From Ruminococcus sp. CAG:563 (lineage in GTDB: Bacteria > Bacillota > Clostridia > Oscillospirales > Acutalibacteraceae): a stretch of 10,819 bases of DNA. Shown here one piece after another: positions 1 through 7,037 of this stretch (positions within the stretch are counted from its first letter, which is position 1; each line of letters starts with the position of its first letter). The stretch spans positions 2,928 through 13,746 of the forward strand of contig FR882042.1 in the NCBI GenBank assembly GCA_000434915.1, read 5' to 3'. Under the pieces are notes generated by a model. That model worked only from the letters and a program-made list of their open reading frames with translations. It was not told the DNA's origin and made no database searches. The position numbers were made by a program, and so were the translations under genes.

Positions 1-2306
1 AGAGCGGTTTTGTAAGAGTCAGAATCGACGGAATAACATACGACCTTTCGGAGCAGATTAAGCTTGAGAAGAATAAAAAGCACAATATCGAGGTCATAGT
101 TGACCGACTTGTTATAAAGGACGAGATAAGAAGCAGACTTTCCGATTCCGTTGAGACGGCGGCAGGCCTTTCAAAGGGTCTTATCATAATTGATATTATC
201 GGCGGCGAGGAGCTTATGTTCTCGCAGAACTACGCCTGCCCGGAGCACGGAGTCAGCGTTGAGGAGCTTAACCCGAGAATGTTCAGCTTTAATAATCCGT
301 TCGGTGCATGTCCTAAGTGCAGCGGACTGGGAATTTTTATGAAGGTCAGTGAAAAGCTCGTTGTTCCCGATCCGAGCCTTTCGATTCGTCAGGGTGCTGT
401 CAAGGCTTCGGGCTGGTCGGCTGCCGACGGCGGAACGATTGCAATGATGTACTATGAAGCATTGGCGAAGGAATATGGTTTTTCTCTCGACGTTCCGTAT
501 AAGGACTTGCCCGAGAAGGCGAAAAAGGTCATCATGTACGGTACCGACGGCAAAAAAATTAAGATGCAGCGCAAGAGCGTTTACGGCGAAGGCACCTATA
601 TGAAGGACTTTGAGGGCATTATCAACAATGTTGAACGCCGCTATGCCGAAACAACAAGCGAATATTCACGTAACGAGATTGAACAGCTCATGACGGCGGT
701 TGAGTGCCCCGAGTGCGGAGGTGCAAGGCTGAAAAAAGAGAGTCTGTTTGTCACCGTCGGCGGAATAAATATTTATGAATTTTGCACCAAGTCAATCAAG
801 GATGCACTTGTTTTTCTTGACGGGCTGAAGCTATCGAAAAGAGATATGATGATTGCCGATGCGATTATCAAGGAGATAAAGAGCCGCATGAAATTCCTTG
901 CGAGCGTAGGACTTGATTATCTCACGCTGACAAGAAGCTCGGGTACGCTCTCGGGCGGCGAAAGCCAACGTATCAGGCTTGCAACTCAGATAGGTTCGTC
1001 GCTCATGGGAGTGCTGTATATTCTCGATGAGCCGAGTATCGGACTTCATCAAAAGGATAATGACAAGCTTTTGAATACGCTAAAGGAGCTTCGTGACATC
1101 GGCAATACACTGATTGTCGTTGAGCACGACGAGGAGACGATGCTCTCGGCGGATTACATTGTTGACGTCGGTCCCGGTGCCGGAATTCACGGCGGTGAGA
1201 TCGTCTGCTCGGGCACGCCGCAAGATATAATGAACTGCGAAAAGTCAATAACAGGTCAGTATCTCAGCGGCAGGAAGAAAATTCCCGTGCCGCAGAAAAG
1301 ACGAAAGGGCAACGGTAAGTTCCTTGAGGTCAAGGGCGCCGCAGAGAATAATCTTAATAATATAAATGTAAAAATTCCGCTCGGAGAATTTGTCTGTGTA
1401 ACCGGAGTTTCGGGTTCGGGCAAGTCCTCGCTTGTAAACGAAATTATCTATAAACGCCTTGCCGAGGAGCTGAACGGCGCAAAGCGATTCCCGGGCAAGC
1501 ATAAGGAAATGCTCGGAATCGAAAATCTCGACAAGGTTATTGATATCGACCAGTCACCGATAGGCAGAACTCCACGTTCGAACCCTGCGACATACACGGG
1601 TGTTTTCAACGATATCCGTGAGCTTTTCGCCATGACCTCGGACGCAAAGAGCAGGGGATACACGGCAAGCAGATTTTCATTTAACGTCAAGGGCGGCCGC
1701 TGCGAGACCTGCCAGGGCGACGGAATCATGAAGATTGAAATGCACTTTTTGCCGGATATTTTTGTTCCATGCGAGGTTTGCCACGGTGCAAGATATAACC
1801 GCGAAACGCTTGAGGTCAAGTACAAGGGCAAGAGCATTTATGATGTTCTTGAAATGACGGTTGAGGAAGCTGTCAACTTCTTCTCCGCTGTGCCGAAGAT
1901 TCACAAAAAGCTGTCGACATTGTTCGAGGTCGGTCTCGGATATGTCAAGCTCGGACAGGCGGCGACTACGCTTTCCGGCGGTGAGGCTCAGCGAGTTAAG
2001 CTTGCAACCGAGCTTGCAAAGCCGGCAACTGGCAGAACAATTTATATTCTCGACGAGCCGACGACCGGACTTCATACCGCTGACGTTCATAGGCTTATCG
2101 AGGTTTTGCAGAAGCTTGTTGACAAGGGTAATACGATACTTGTAATCGAGCACAATCTTGACGTTATAAAAACTGCGGATTATGTTATTGACCTCGGCCC
2201 CGACGGCGGCGACAAGGGCGGAAATATTGTTGCCACGGGTACTCCCGAAAAGGTGGCAAAGGTTGAAGGCTCATACACGGGTCAGTATCTTAAAAAGGTT
2301 TTATAA
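1..2306 (+). CDS. uvrA: UvrA, excinuclease ABC subunit A (5'-truncated by window edge)
   Basis: UvrA is the DNA-damage sensor of nucleotide excision repair; as a dimer it scans DNA with UvrB. The frame is open from base 3 to a TAA at 2304-2306, giving 767 visible residues (residue 1 = bases 3-5). The family is about 940 residues, so roughly the first 175, including the first Walker A, lie outside the window. Visible in order: a zinc module with C79, H82, C103 and C106 (first pair CPEH rather than CxxC); CPEC at 235-238; ABC signature LSGGESQR at 948-971; Walker B LYILDEPSIGLH; second Walker A GVSGSGKSSL at 1404-1433; a third cysteine cluster (GRCETC, PCEVC); second signature LSGGEAQR from 1971; and Walker B IYILDEPTTGLH. 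The first in-frame ATG, at 216, is internal, because family-like sequence (GFVRVRIDG, VDRLVIK) continues upstream. uvrB is not in view. Identification is very secure. Confidence 0.97.
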   Translation, partial: SGFVRVRIDGITYDLSEQIKLEKNKKHNIEVIVDRLVIKDEIRSRLSDSVETAAGLSKGLIIIDIIGGEELMFSQNYACPEHGVSVEELNPRMFSFNNPFGACPKCSGLGIFMKVSEKLVVPDPSLSIRQGAVKASGWSAADGGTIAMMYYEALAKEYGFSLDVPYKDLPEKAKKVIMYGTDGKKIKMQRKSVYGEGTYMKDFEGIINNVERRYAETTSEYSRNEIEQLMTAVECPECGGARLKKESLFVTVGGINIYEFCTKSIKDALVFLDGLKLSKRDMMIADAIIKEIKSRMKFLASVGLDYLTLTRSSGTLSGGESQRIRLATQIGSSLMGVLYILDEPSIGLHQKDNDKLLNTLKELRDIGNTLIVVEHDEETMLSADYIVDVGPGAGIHGGEIVCSGTPQDIMNCEKSITGQYLSGRKKIPVPQKRRKGNGKFLEVKGAAENNLNNINVKIPLGEFVCVTGVSGSGKSSLVNEIIYKRLAEELNGAKRFPGKHKEMLGIENLDKVIDIDQSPIGRTPRSNPATYTGVFNDIRELFAMTSDAKSRGYTASRFSFNVKGGRCETCQGDGIMKIEMHFLPDIFVPCEVCHGARYNRETLEVKYKGKSIYDVLEMTVEEAVNFFSAVPKIHKKLSTLFEVGLGYVKLGQAATTLSGGEAQRVKLATELAKPATGRTIYILDEPTTGLHTADVHRLIEVLQKLVDKGNTILVIEHNLDVIKTADYVIDLGPDGGDKGGNIVATGTPEKVAKVEGSYTGQYLKKVL

Positions 2307-2415
2307 TTGAGCGCAATTATAAATTCACCGACGCTGACGGCGGAGAAAAGGAGATCTTGAACGGCAAGGGTAATGTTTGCTAAGAAGCTTTAATTGACAA
2401 ACAGATTAGTTCTTA
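2307..2415. other. uvrA-transporter intergenic region, first part
   Basis: No gene is supported here. A 9-bp perfect AT-rich hairpin (2301-2309 with 2314-2322, tetraloop AGCG) straddles the uvrA stop codon. It has no following T-run on the + strand, so it is a weak terminator candidate at best. A TTGACA at 2394-2399 has no acceptable -10 at 16-18 nt. An AAAAGGAGA at 2345-2353 precedes only a frame of a few codons. Confidence 0.5.
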
Positions 2416-2444
2416 TTGTATTTTTTATTTCGCTGTGTTAAAAT
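2416..2444 (+). promoter_or_regulatory. Extended -10 promoter of the transporter-rhaA operon
   Basis: A -35-like TTGTAT (2416-2421) lies 17 nt before a -10 TAAAAT (2439-2444). The -10 is preceded by TG at the extended position (TGtTAAAAT, 2436-2444). Transcription would start near 2450-2452, at the base of the first leader hairpin. It is a sigma-A-type promoter by inspection; the -35 departs from consensus, so it may depend on an activator. Confidence 0.6.
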
Positions 2445-2449
2445 AGATT

Positions 2450-2625
2450 TCATTGGAAAGTTAGAAGAAACTTTCCAAGCCTCCCATTGAATGATTCAAT
2501 GATAACCGTTTGCGGCGGTGGGTATAAGAATAGTAACACAGTAATAGCCTTTACGATAAGAGCATAGCACCGTACCGTAAAACAATGAAGCAAAATCATT
2601 CGATAATATACAAAACAACGGGGGT
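2450..2625 (+). promoter_or_regulatory. Structured 5' leader of the sugar-transport operon, class unknown
   Basis: About 170 nt of probable untranslated leader. Visible pairings: a 10-bp perfect stem at the predicted 5' end (2453-2462 with 2469-2478, 6-nt loop); ATTGAA/TTCAAT (2486-2491 with 2495-2500); CCG-TTTG-CGG (2506-2515); and CCTCCC (2480-2485) with GGTGGG (2517-2522), one mismatch, enclosing the previous two as a possible three-way junction. Farther on, TTTACG (2550-2555) can pair with CGTAAA (2576-2581) and AATGA (2584-2588) with TCATT (2596-2600). Competing pairings exist: GAATGATT (2489-2496) with AATCATTC (2594-2601), and CTCCC (2481-2485) with the G-run just before the start codon (2620-2624). 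It matches no riboswitch or T-box signature that I recognise. The regulatory role is inference. Confidence 0.4.
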
Positions 2626-2634
2626 ATGAAATTG
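2620..2634 (+). promoter_or_regulatory. Ribosome binding site that questions the transporter start
   Basis: The only strong purine run before the transporter is GGGGG at 2620-2624. It is 1 nt from ATG 2626, too close for normal initiation, but 7 nt from the in-frame TTG at 2632-2634. Initiation at TTG would remove only two residues. The run could also be masked by CTCCC in the leader (2481-2485). Confidence 0.45.
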
Positions 2635-4179
2635 GCAGGTAAAATCAATATGAAAAACTTTTGGCAGCAGCTACGGCCGATGCTCGGCTACAACGCCGCA
2701 AACATTCTTTTCGGCGGCTCGACCTACATAATAAGTCTTTTCTTTATGTCGTATCTGACTGAGGTTGAAGGACTTAACACAAAGCAGGCAGGCTGGGTCT
2801 TTGCCTTTGCCCATATTTGGGATGCAATAACCGACCCTGCGATGGGTCTTATCACCGACCGAACAAAGTCAAAGTTCGGCAAGCACCGCCGATATCTTCT
2901 TTGGGGCATTGTGCCGATTTTTATATCCTATTTCCTTTTGTGGAATTCATTTGGCCTTTCGCAGATAGTCAGCACGAACGTCATTACGGTTTATTACACC
3001 TGTGCATATATGCTCTTTAACACGGCGTACACACTCGTTTGCGTGCCGTACACGGCAATGCTGCCCGAGATTGCACCCGAATACTCACTGAGAACGCAGT
3101 ATAAATCCGTTGAATACATCTTTAATTCGGTCGGAATGGTTTCTTCATTCGTGCTTGTTTCTGCCGTTCTCGGCTTTACGGACGTTAAGACGCTTGAAGC
3201 AACTCCGGAGATCAGAAGCAAGTTCCTTTTCATGGGTCTTGTGCTTGCACTGTTCTTCTCGCTTCCGCTTCTTATAACATTCTTCTCGTCAAAGGAAAAA
3301 GATTCGAGAGACATCGTTGTTCCGCCTGTTAATTTTTCGAATATGCTCAACGAGTACAAGCTCGTTTTCAAGAATAAGTCATTCAGACAGTATTTTGCTC
3401 TCAGTACCTTTTATTCGATTTCAAAGGGCTTCTACAATAATTCTAATCAGTATTTCATAAAGCACGCCGCAAAGCGTTGGAACAAGTATAATATTCTTAA
3501 CACCGTTGCAGGTGTCGCCGAAGCTTCGGGATTCCCGATCAACTATGCACTGACGATGAAATACGGCAAACAGCTCTGCGGAAAGCTGCTCGGACCTATT
3601 ATGATAGTCGGTCTTGCAATTTCGCTTTTCGTTAATGAGAACACGCCGTCATGGGTTCTTTATCTTGCATCTGTTCTTTATTGCTTCGGCTTCTCCGGCG
3701 TAGGTTTTGTCGGAACAAACACTCAGCCGGACGTTACCGACGTCGATGAGCTTATCACAGGCCGCCGCCGTGAGGGCGTTATTTCAACGTTCTCGTCACT
3801 TATCAAAAAGACTATCAACGGTTTGATGGCAGCCTTAACGGGCTATATCCTCGCCGCTTTCGGTTTCCATACAGGTGAGGGTGCGGTTCAGACGGCAATG
3901 GGGATGTTCGGCATTAAGTTTACATATTCGATTTTGCCGATTATTTTTGCTCTGCTTTCAATTATCGGAATCTATCGCTACAAGATGACAAAGAGCGACC
4001 ATGAGCTTATCAAGAGAGCAATAGCAGAGAAGAAAGAAACGGGCAAGGCGGTTCTTTCAAACGAGGAAAGAAAAATTTGTGAGGAAATTGCCGGTCAGGA
4101 ATGGGGCAATATGTGGATAGGCAAGGCCGAAATTCCAGAGGAGCTTGCAGAATTGACCGAAGTAAATACAAACAACTGA
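2626..4179 (+). CDS. GPH-family (MelB-like) sugar:cation symporter
   Basis: A membrane permease of the glycoside-pentoside-hexuronide:cation symporter family, expected to import a sugar with Na+ or H+. At 517 residues it is slightly longer than MelB (about 470). The diagnostic motif WDAITDPAMG at residues 65-74 is followed by ITDRTKSKFGKHRR (76-89). D66 and D70 match the cation-site aspartates D55 and D59 of MelB. Many hydrophobic segments fit the family's 12-helix plan. A charged tail of about 60 residues follows the last helix. It sits 13 nt upstream of rhaA, so rhamnose or a rhamnose-containing saccharide is the likely cargo; this rests on context only. The start is uncertain. ATG 2626 lies only 1 nt after GGGGG; TTG 2632 has a proper 7-nt spacing from that G-run; ATG 2650 (M9) has a weaker AGGT upstream. 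Confidence 0.88.
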   Translation: MKLAGKINMKNFWQQLRPMLGYNAANILFGGSTYIISLFFMSYLTEVEGLNTKQAGWVFAFAHIWDAITDPAMGLITDRTKSKFGKHRRYLLWGIVPIFISYFLLWNSFGLSQIVSTNVITVYYTCAYMLFNTAYTLVCVPYTAMLPEIAPEYSLRTQYKSVEYIFNSVGMVSSFVLVSAVLGFTDVKTLEATPEIRSKFLFMGLVLALFFSLPLLITFFSSKEKDSRDIVVPPVNFSNMLNEYKLVFKNKSFRQYFALSTFYSISKGFYNNSNQYFIKHAAKRWNKYNILNTVAGVAEASGFPINYALTMKYGKQLCGKLLGPIMIVGLAISLFVNENTPSWVLYLASVLYCFGFSGVGFVGTNTQPDVTDVDELITGRRREGVISTFSSLIKKTINGLMAALTGYILAAFGFHTGEGAVQTAMGMFGIKFTYSILPIIFALLSIIGIYRYKMTKSDHELIKRAIAEKKETGKAVLSNEERKICEEIAGQEWGNMWIGKAEIPEELAELTEVNTNN

Positions 4180-4192
4180 CGGAGGTATTTTT

Positions 4193-5437
4193 ATGACACG
4201 TTACGATTATGCAAAGGCAAAATACGCCGAGATAGGCATTGATACGGAAAAGGTTATAGAAACCCTTGCAAATGTTCCTGTTTCCGTTCACTGCTGGCAG
4301 GGTGATGATGTTACGGGCTTTGACTCAAAGCAGGCTCTTTCCGGCGGAATTCAGACCACTGGCAACTACCCCGGCAAGGCAACCACTCCGGAGGAGCTTA
4401 TGGCTGACCTTGACAAGACTTTTTCACTTGTCCCCGGCAAGAAAAAGCTTAATCTCCATGCGAGCTATGCTATTTTTGATGACGGTGAATTTGCCGACAG
4501 AGATAAGATCGAGCCGAAGCACTTTGCAAAATGGGTGAAGTTCGCTAAGGATAGGGGAATGGGTATTGACTTTAATCCGACCTTCTTCTCTCACCCGATG
4601 GTTAAGGATAATCTTACGCTTTCCTCGCCCGACGAAGAGGTTCGTGTATTTTGGGTAAATCATGGCAAGGCATGCCTTAAAATTGCCGAGTATTTCGCAA
4701 ATGAGACAGGCGTTCCCTGCGTAATGAATATTTGGATTCCCGACGGATATAAGGACATTCCGGCCGACAGACTTGCTCCGAGAGCGAGATTCAAGAAGTC
4801 GCTTGACGAGATTCTTTCCGTTCATTATGACAAGAGCAAGGTTTATATCACGCTTGAATCCAAGGTGTTCGGTATCGGTCTTGAATCCTACACAGTCGGT
4901 TCTGCCGAGTTTGCACTCTCATATGTAAACTACAAGGGTATCACTCCGCTCATGGACAACGGCCATTATCACCCGACAGAGGTTGTTTCCGATAAGATTT
5001 CCTCCCTTCTTCTTTTCAACGAGAGGATTGCGCTTCATATCACTCGCCCCGTTCGCTGGGACAGCGACCATGTTGTTCTTTTTGACGACGAGACAAAGGA
5101 GATTGCAAAGGAAATCGTCGCTCATGATGCACTCGACCGTGTGTTTATCGCAACGGACTATTTTGATGCTTCAATCAATCGTATTGCCGCATGGACTATC
5201 GGCCTGAGAAATGTTCAGAAAGCACTTCTCAATGCACTTCTCACTCCTCACAAGGAGTTTGCAAAGCTTCAGGATGAGAGCAATTTTACAAAGCTGCTTG
5301 CAGCTCAGGAGGAATTAAAGTTCTTCCCGTTCAATGATATTTGGGCTGAATACTGCTCACGTCAGGGCGTGATCGCCGACGGGGCATGGCTTGACGAGGT
5401 TGAAAAATACGAAAGAGAAGTTCTTTCAAAGAGATAA
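4193..5437 (+). CDS. rhaA: L-rhamnose isomerase
   Basis: A cytoplasmic metal-dependent ketol-isomerase converting L-rhamnose to L-rhamnulose, the first step of rhamnose breakdown. The 414 residues compare with 419 in E. coli, and similarity runs end to end: PVSVHCWQGDDVTGF near the N-terminus, GIQTTGNYPGKA, LNLHASY, FNPTFFSHP, MNIWIPDG, ESKVFGIG, RPVRWDSDHVV and FDASINRIAAW. Predicted metal/substrate residues E222, D255, H282, D290, D292 and D322 all equal the E. coli site (E234, D267, H294, D302, D304, D334) with a constant offset of 12, so it looks fully active. GGAGG at 4181-4185, 7 nt before the ATG, fixes the start. It is probably co-transcribed with the symporter. No rhamnulokinase, rhamnulose-1-phosphate aldolase or AraC-type regulator is in the window. 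Such isomerases can also act on other aldoses, so another physiological substrate is possible. Confidence 0.97.
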   Translation: MTRYDYAKAKYAEIGIDTEKVIETLANVPVSVHCWQGDDVTGFDSKQALSGGIQTTGNYPGKATTPEELMADLDKTFSLVPGKKKLNLHASYAIFDDGEFADRDKIEPKHFAKWVKFAKDRGMGIDFNPTFFSHPMVKDNLTLSSPDEEVRVFWVNHGKACLKIAEYFANETGVPCVMNIWIPDGYKDIPADRLAPRARFKKSLDEILSVHYDKSKVYITLESKVFGIGLESYTVGSAEFALSYVNYKGITPLMDNGHYHPTEVVSDKISSLLLFNERIALHITRPVRWDSDHVVLFDDETKEIAKEIVAHDALDRVFIATDYFDASINRIAAWTIGLRNVQKALLNALLTPHKEFAKLQDESNFTKLLAAQEELKFFPFNDIWAEYCSRQGVIADGAWLDEVEKYEREVLSKR

Positions 5438-5524
5438 TTCTTGACAAAATATTGCTGCAGCATCGTCAAAACCGAAAAGACTGAAAAAAATCGGGAAAAA
5501 GCAGTGGATTTTGTATTTTTATTA

Positions 5525-5553
5525 TTGACAAATGACGTTTTACACTATATAAT
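5525..5553 (+). promoter_or_regulatory. Consensus sigma-A promoter of yceD-rpmF
   Basis: A perfect TTGACA (5525-5530), a 17-nt spacer and a perfect TATAAT (5548-5553). The start of transcription should be near 5560, leaving a leader of about 28 nt. Such an exact match fits strong constitutive expression of a ribosomal-protein operon. No convincing terminator for rhaA is visible between 5438 and 5524. Confidence 0.88.
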
Positions 5554-5587
5554 GTTTGGTGCATGACATTTGAGGTGAAGAGTATTT

Positions 5588-6094
5588 ATGTATTTCGTTG
5601 AGCTTGAGCCTGTCTTTAATAATGAAGGCATGGCACTGCCTTTGGATTTCACGGTTGACATGAGCGATTGTGATATCTACGGCGGAAAATCATTCAATTC
5701 GCCCGTTCACGTTACGGGAGAAATCAAGAACTCAACAGGTATAGTCAGCATCATTGCGAAGGCTGATTTTACTCTCAATCTCACCTGCGACAGATGTGCG
5801 GCTGCATTTGACCGTACCTTTTCAATGCCGATCGAGCATGTGCTTGTCACGGAGCTTAACAACGACGAGGGCAATGACGAATTCATTGCTGTCGATTCGC
5901 TCCGATACGATGCCGAACCGCTTGTTCGGGAGGATATCCTCCTGAACCTGCCTACCAAGGTGTTGTGCAGGGATGACTGCCTCGGGATCTGTCCCCGATG
6001 CGGCAAAGACTTAAATGACGGTCCGTGTGACTGCGGCAAGGAGTGCGACCCTCGCTGGGATGCCCTCTTACAGCTCACACAGGAAGATCAGTAA
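5588..6094 (+). CDS. yceD: YceD/DUF177 family protein linked to 23S rRNA accumulation
   Basis: 168 residues, of the YceD (DUF177) family, which sits next to rpmF in very many bacteria. Family work ties it to normal 23S rRNA accumulation, but its molecular action is unclear. An N-terminal beta-rich part carries CDRC at residues 67-70. The C-terminal part is unusually cysteine-rich: C127, C131, C135, C138, C147, C149 and C153, with GICPRCGKDLN in the middle, which suggests a bound metal. GAGGTG (5572-5577) lies 10 nt before the ATG. The gene is 33 nt upstream of rpmF and shares its promoter (5525-5553). The family call is secure; function is known only by association. Confidence 0.92.
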   Translation: MYFVELEPVFNNEGMALPLDFTVDMSDCDIYGGKSFNSPVHVTGEIKNSTGIVSIIAKADFTLNLTCDRCAAAFDRTFSMPIEHVLVTELNNDEGNDEFIAVDSLRYDAEPLVREDILLNLPTKVLCRDDCLGICPRCGKDLNDGPCDCGKECDPRWDALLQLTQEDQ

Positions 6095-6127
6095 GAATTA
6101 TTTATCAGCATTAAGGAGGCGCTCAGA

Positions 6128-6310
6128 ATGGCAGTACCGAAGAGAAGAGTTTCTAAAGCGAGAAGAGACAAGAGACGTTCAAACGTTTGGAAGATGGAAG
6201 CACCGGCACTTGTAAAGTGCCCGCAGTGCGGTGAGTACAAGAGAGCTCACAGAGTATGCTCAGCCTGCGGTTATTACAACGGCAAGCTTGTTGTCAAGAA
6301 GGACGCATAA
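6128..6310 (+). CDS. rpmF: 50S ribosomal protein bL32, zinc-binding form
   Basis: A small protein of the large ribosomal subunit, 60 residues as usual for the family. It starts MAVPKRRVSKARRDKRRSN, the basic N-terminal tail typical of bL32. It ends with a zinc ribbon whose four cysteines are intact: C31, C34, C44 and C47. It is therefore the zinc-containing (C+) paralogue type rather than the zinc-free type made under zinc shortage. An excellent AAGGAGG (6113-6119) stands 8 nt before the ATG. It is the last gene of the yceD-rpmF operon and is followed by a terminator. In many Firmicutes plsX follows; here a repeat-bounded nuclease unit does. Confidence 0.98.
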   Translation: MAVPKRRVSKARRDKRRSNVWKMEAPALVKCPQCGEYKRAHRVCSACGYYNGKLVVKKDA

Positions 6311-6327
6311 GTCTTTTCAATGTGAAA

Positions 6328-6387
6328 CGGAGAAGGTAGAGATTGGACCGTTTAATAGTGTCCCTTCTCTGCCTTTTTGACTTTTTT
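6328..6387 (+). terminator. Intrinsic terminator after rpmF
   Basis: CGGAGAAGG (6328-6336) pairs with CCTTCTCTG (6363-6371) in a 9-bp stem with one G-U pair. The long loop can fold further through GGAC/GTCC (6345-6348 with 6360-6363). T-runs follow at 6374-6378 and 6382-6387. The position, 18 nt after the rpmF stop, supports transcription termination there. Confidence 0.72.
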
Positions 6388-6497
6388 GACGGATCTTTTT
6401 CCGTTATACAGCCCAAAGCCCTCTCGGCATATAATAATATAGCCTTTAAGGACTTTGAACTGTCTAACGAAAAAATCTCTCGTCAAAATTACAAATG
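6388..6497. other. Intergenic stretch between rpmF terminator and left repeat
   Basis: No gene is seen. A small hairpin ACGGA/TCCGT (6389-6393 with 6400-6404, 6-nt loop) follows the terminator. A TATAAT sits at 6430-6435 without a convincing -35 at 16-18 nt. It could be a remnant of the promoter that served the DUF512-der operon before the repeat unit arrived, but that is speculation. Confidence 0.35.
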
Positions 6498-6547
6498 GGC
6501 GCCCCTGTAGGGGAGCTGTCACGGCCTGTCCGTGACTGAGGGGTTTT
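6498..6547 (+). repeat. Palindromic repeat, left copy (inverted relative to 7038-7082)
   Basis: The outer arm is CCCCTGTAGGGGAGCTG (6502-6518), the inner arm GAGGGGTTT (6538-6546). Between them lies a 7-bp hairpin GTCACGG/CCGTGAC (6518-6524 with 6530-6536). CCCCT at 6502-6506 can close the whole unit with AGGGG at 6539-6543. Both arms recur in reverse complement at 7038-7082, on the other side of the DUF559 gene. Confidence 0.88.
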
Positions 6548-6556
6548 GTAAAAGGT

Positions 6557-6585
6557 TTGATATTTTTAAATCCGTATGGTTTTAA
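6557..6585 (+). promoter_or_regulatory. Possible promoter of the DUF559 gene
   Basis: TTGATA (6557-6562), a 17-nt spacer and a poor -10 TTTTAA (6580-6585) with an upstream TG at 6577-6578. It lies just inside the left repeat, so the unit could carry its own promoter. Weak by sequence alone. Confidence 0.3.
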
Positions 6586-6649
6586 AACAAAACGCTGAAG
6601 TTATAAGTCGACAAATTTAATTGTTCGGAGATAAAGCAGGTGATATTAG

Positions 6650-7021
6650 ATGATAAAGTATAACGGTCATTTAATTGCCAAAGCAAAAGAATTAAGAAAC
6701 AATTCTACCCCTCAAGAAAATCATTTATGGTATGATTTCTTGAAAACTTATCCGATAAGGTTCAGAAGACAAAAGGCAATCGAAAATTACATTGTTGATT
6801 TTTATTGTAGTGAAGCGAATCTTGTTATAGAAATTGACGGCTCGCAGCATTTTGAAGAATCTGATATAAAATACGATGAAGAAAGAACAAAAAATCTTTC
6901 AAAGTATGGGATAAAAGTTTTAAGATTTTCAAATTATGAAATAAACTCAGCTTTTTATGAAGTATGTTCAAGTATTGATTGCGAAGTTCAAAAAAGATTA
7001 AATAGTAGCAATAATAAATAA
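6650..7021 (+). CDS. DUF559 (Vsr-like, PD-(D/E)XK-type) endonuclease-like protein
   Basis: 123 residues of the DUF559 family, which shares the fold of very-short-patch repair (Vsr) endonucleases. Visible family marks: LRNNSTPQENHLW at 15-27 (the LRxxxTPxExxLW helix), FRRQK at 38-42, IVDFYC at 48-53 with probable catalytic D50, LVIEIDGSQH at 58-67 with E61, D63 and H67, and a C-terminal YGIKVLRFSNYEI. Length and motifs look complete, with no frameshift, so the protein may be active. AGGTGAT (6638-6644) lies 6 nt before the ATG. The gene stands alone between inverted repeats (6498-6547, 7038-7082) and is much more AT-rich than its neighbours, which points to transfer. No methylase or MutL partner is adjacent, so a Vsr repair role is not supported; DNA nicking or element mobility is a guess. 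Confidence 0.85.
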   Translation: MIKYNGHLIAKAKELRNNSTPQENHLWYDFLKTYPIRFRRQKAIENYIVDFYCSEANLVIEIDGSQHFEESDIKYDEERTKNLSKYGIKVLRFSNYEINSAFYEVCSSIDCEVQKRLNSSNNK

Positions 7022-7037
7022 TTTTAAAGAATTTTTT

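Noticed and set aside
2301..2322. Hairpin over the uvrA stop as an intrinsic terminator
   Set aside because: The stem is AT-rich and includes the stop codon; no T-run follows on the + strand.
2357..2383. Tiny frame after AAAAGGAGA downstream of uvrA
   Set aside because: Only about eight codons from a TTG, with nothing to support it as a real peptide.
2394..2444. TTGACA at 2394-2399 as the -35 of the TAAAAT at 2439-2444
   Set aside because: The spacing is 39 nt. The TTGTAT at 2416 with 17-nt spacing and an extended -10 is a better fit.
2450..2625. T-box, TPP, FMN, cobalamin or SAM riboswitch
   Set aside because: None of their conserved core sequences could be found in the leader.
5441..5469. 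Second TTGACA after rhaA, or a TTGAC/GTCAA hairpin acting as terminator
   Set aside because: No -10 lies at 16-18 nt. The hairpin has a 5-bp outer stem with a long interior and no T-run.
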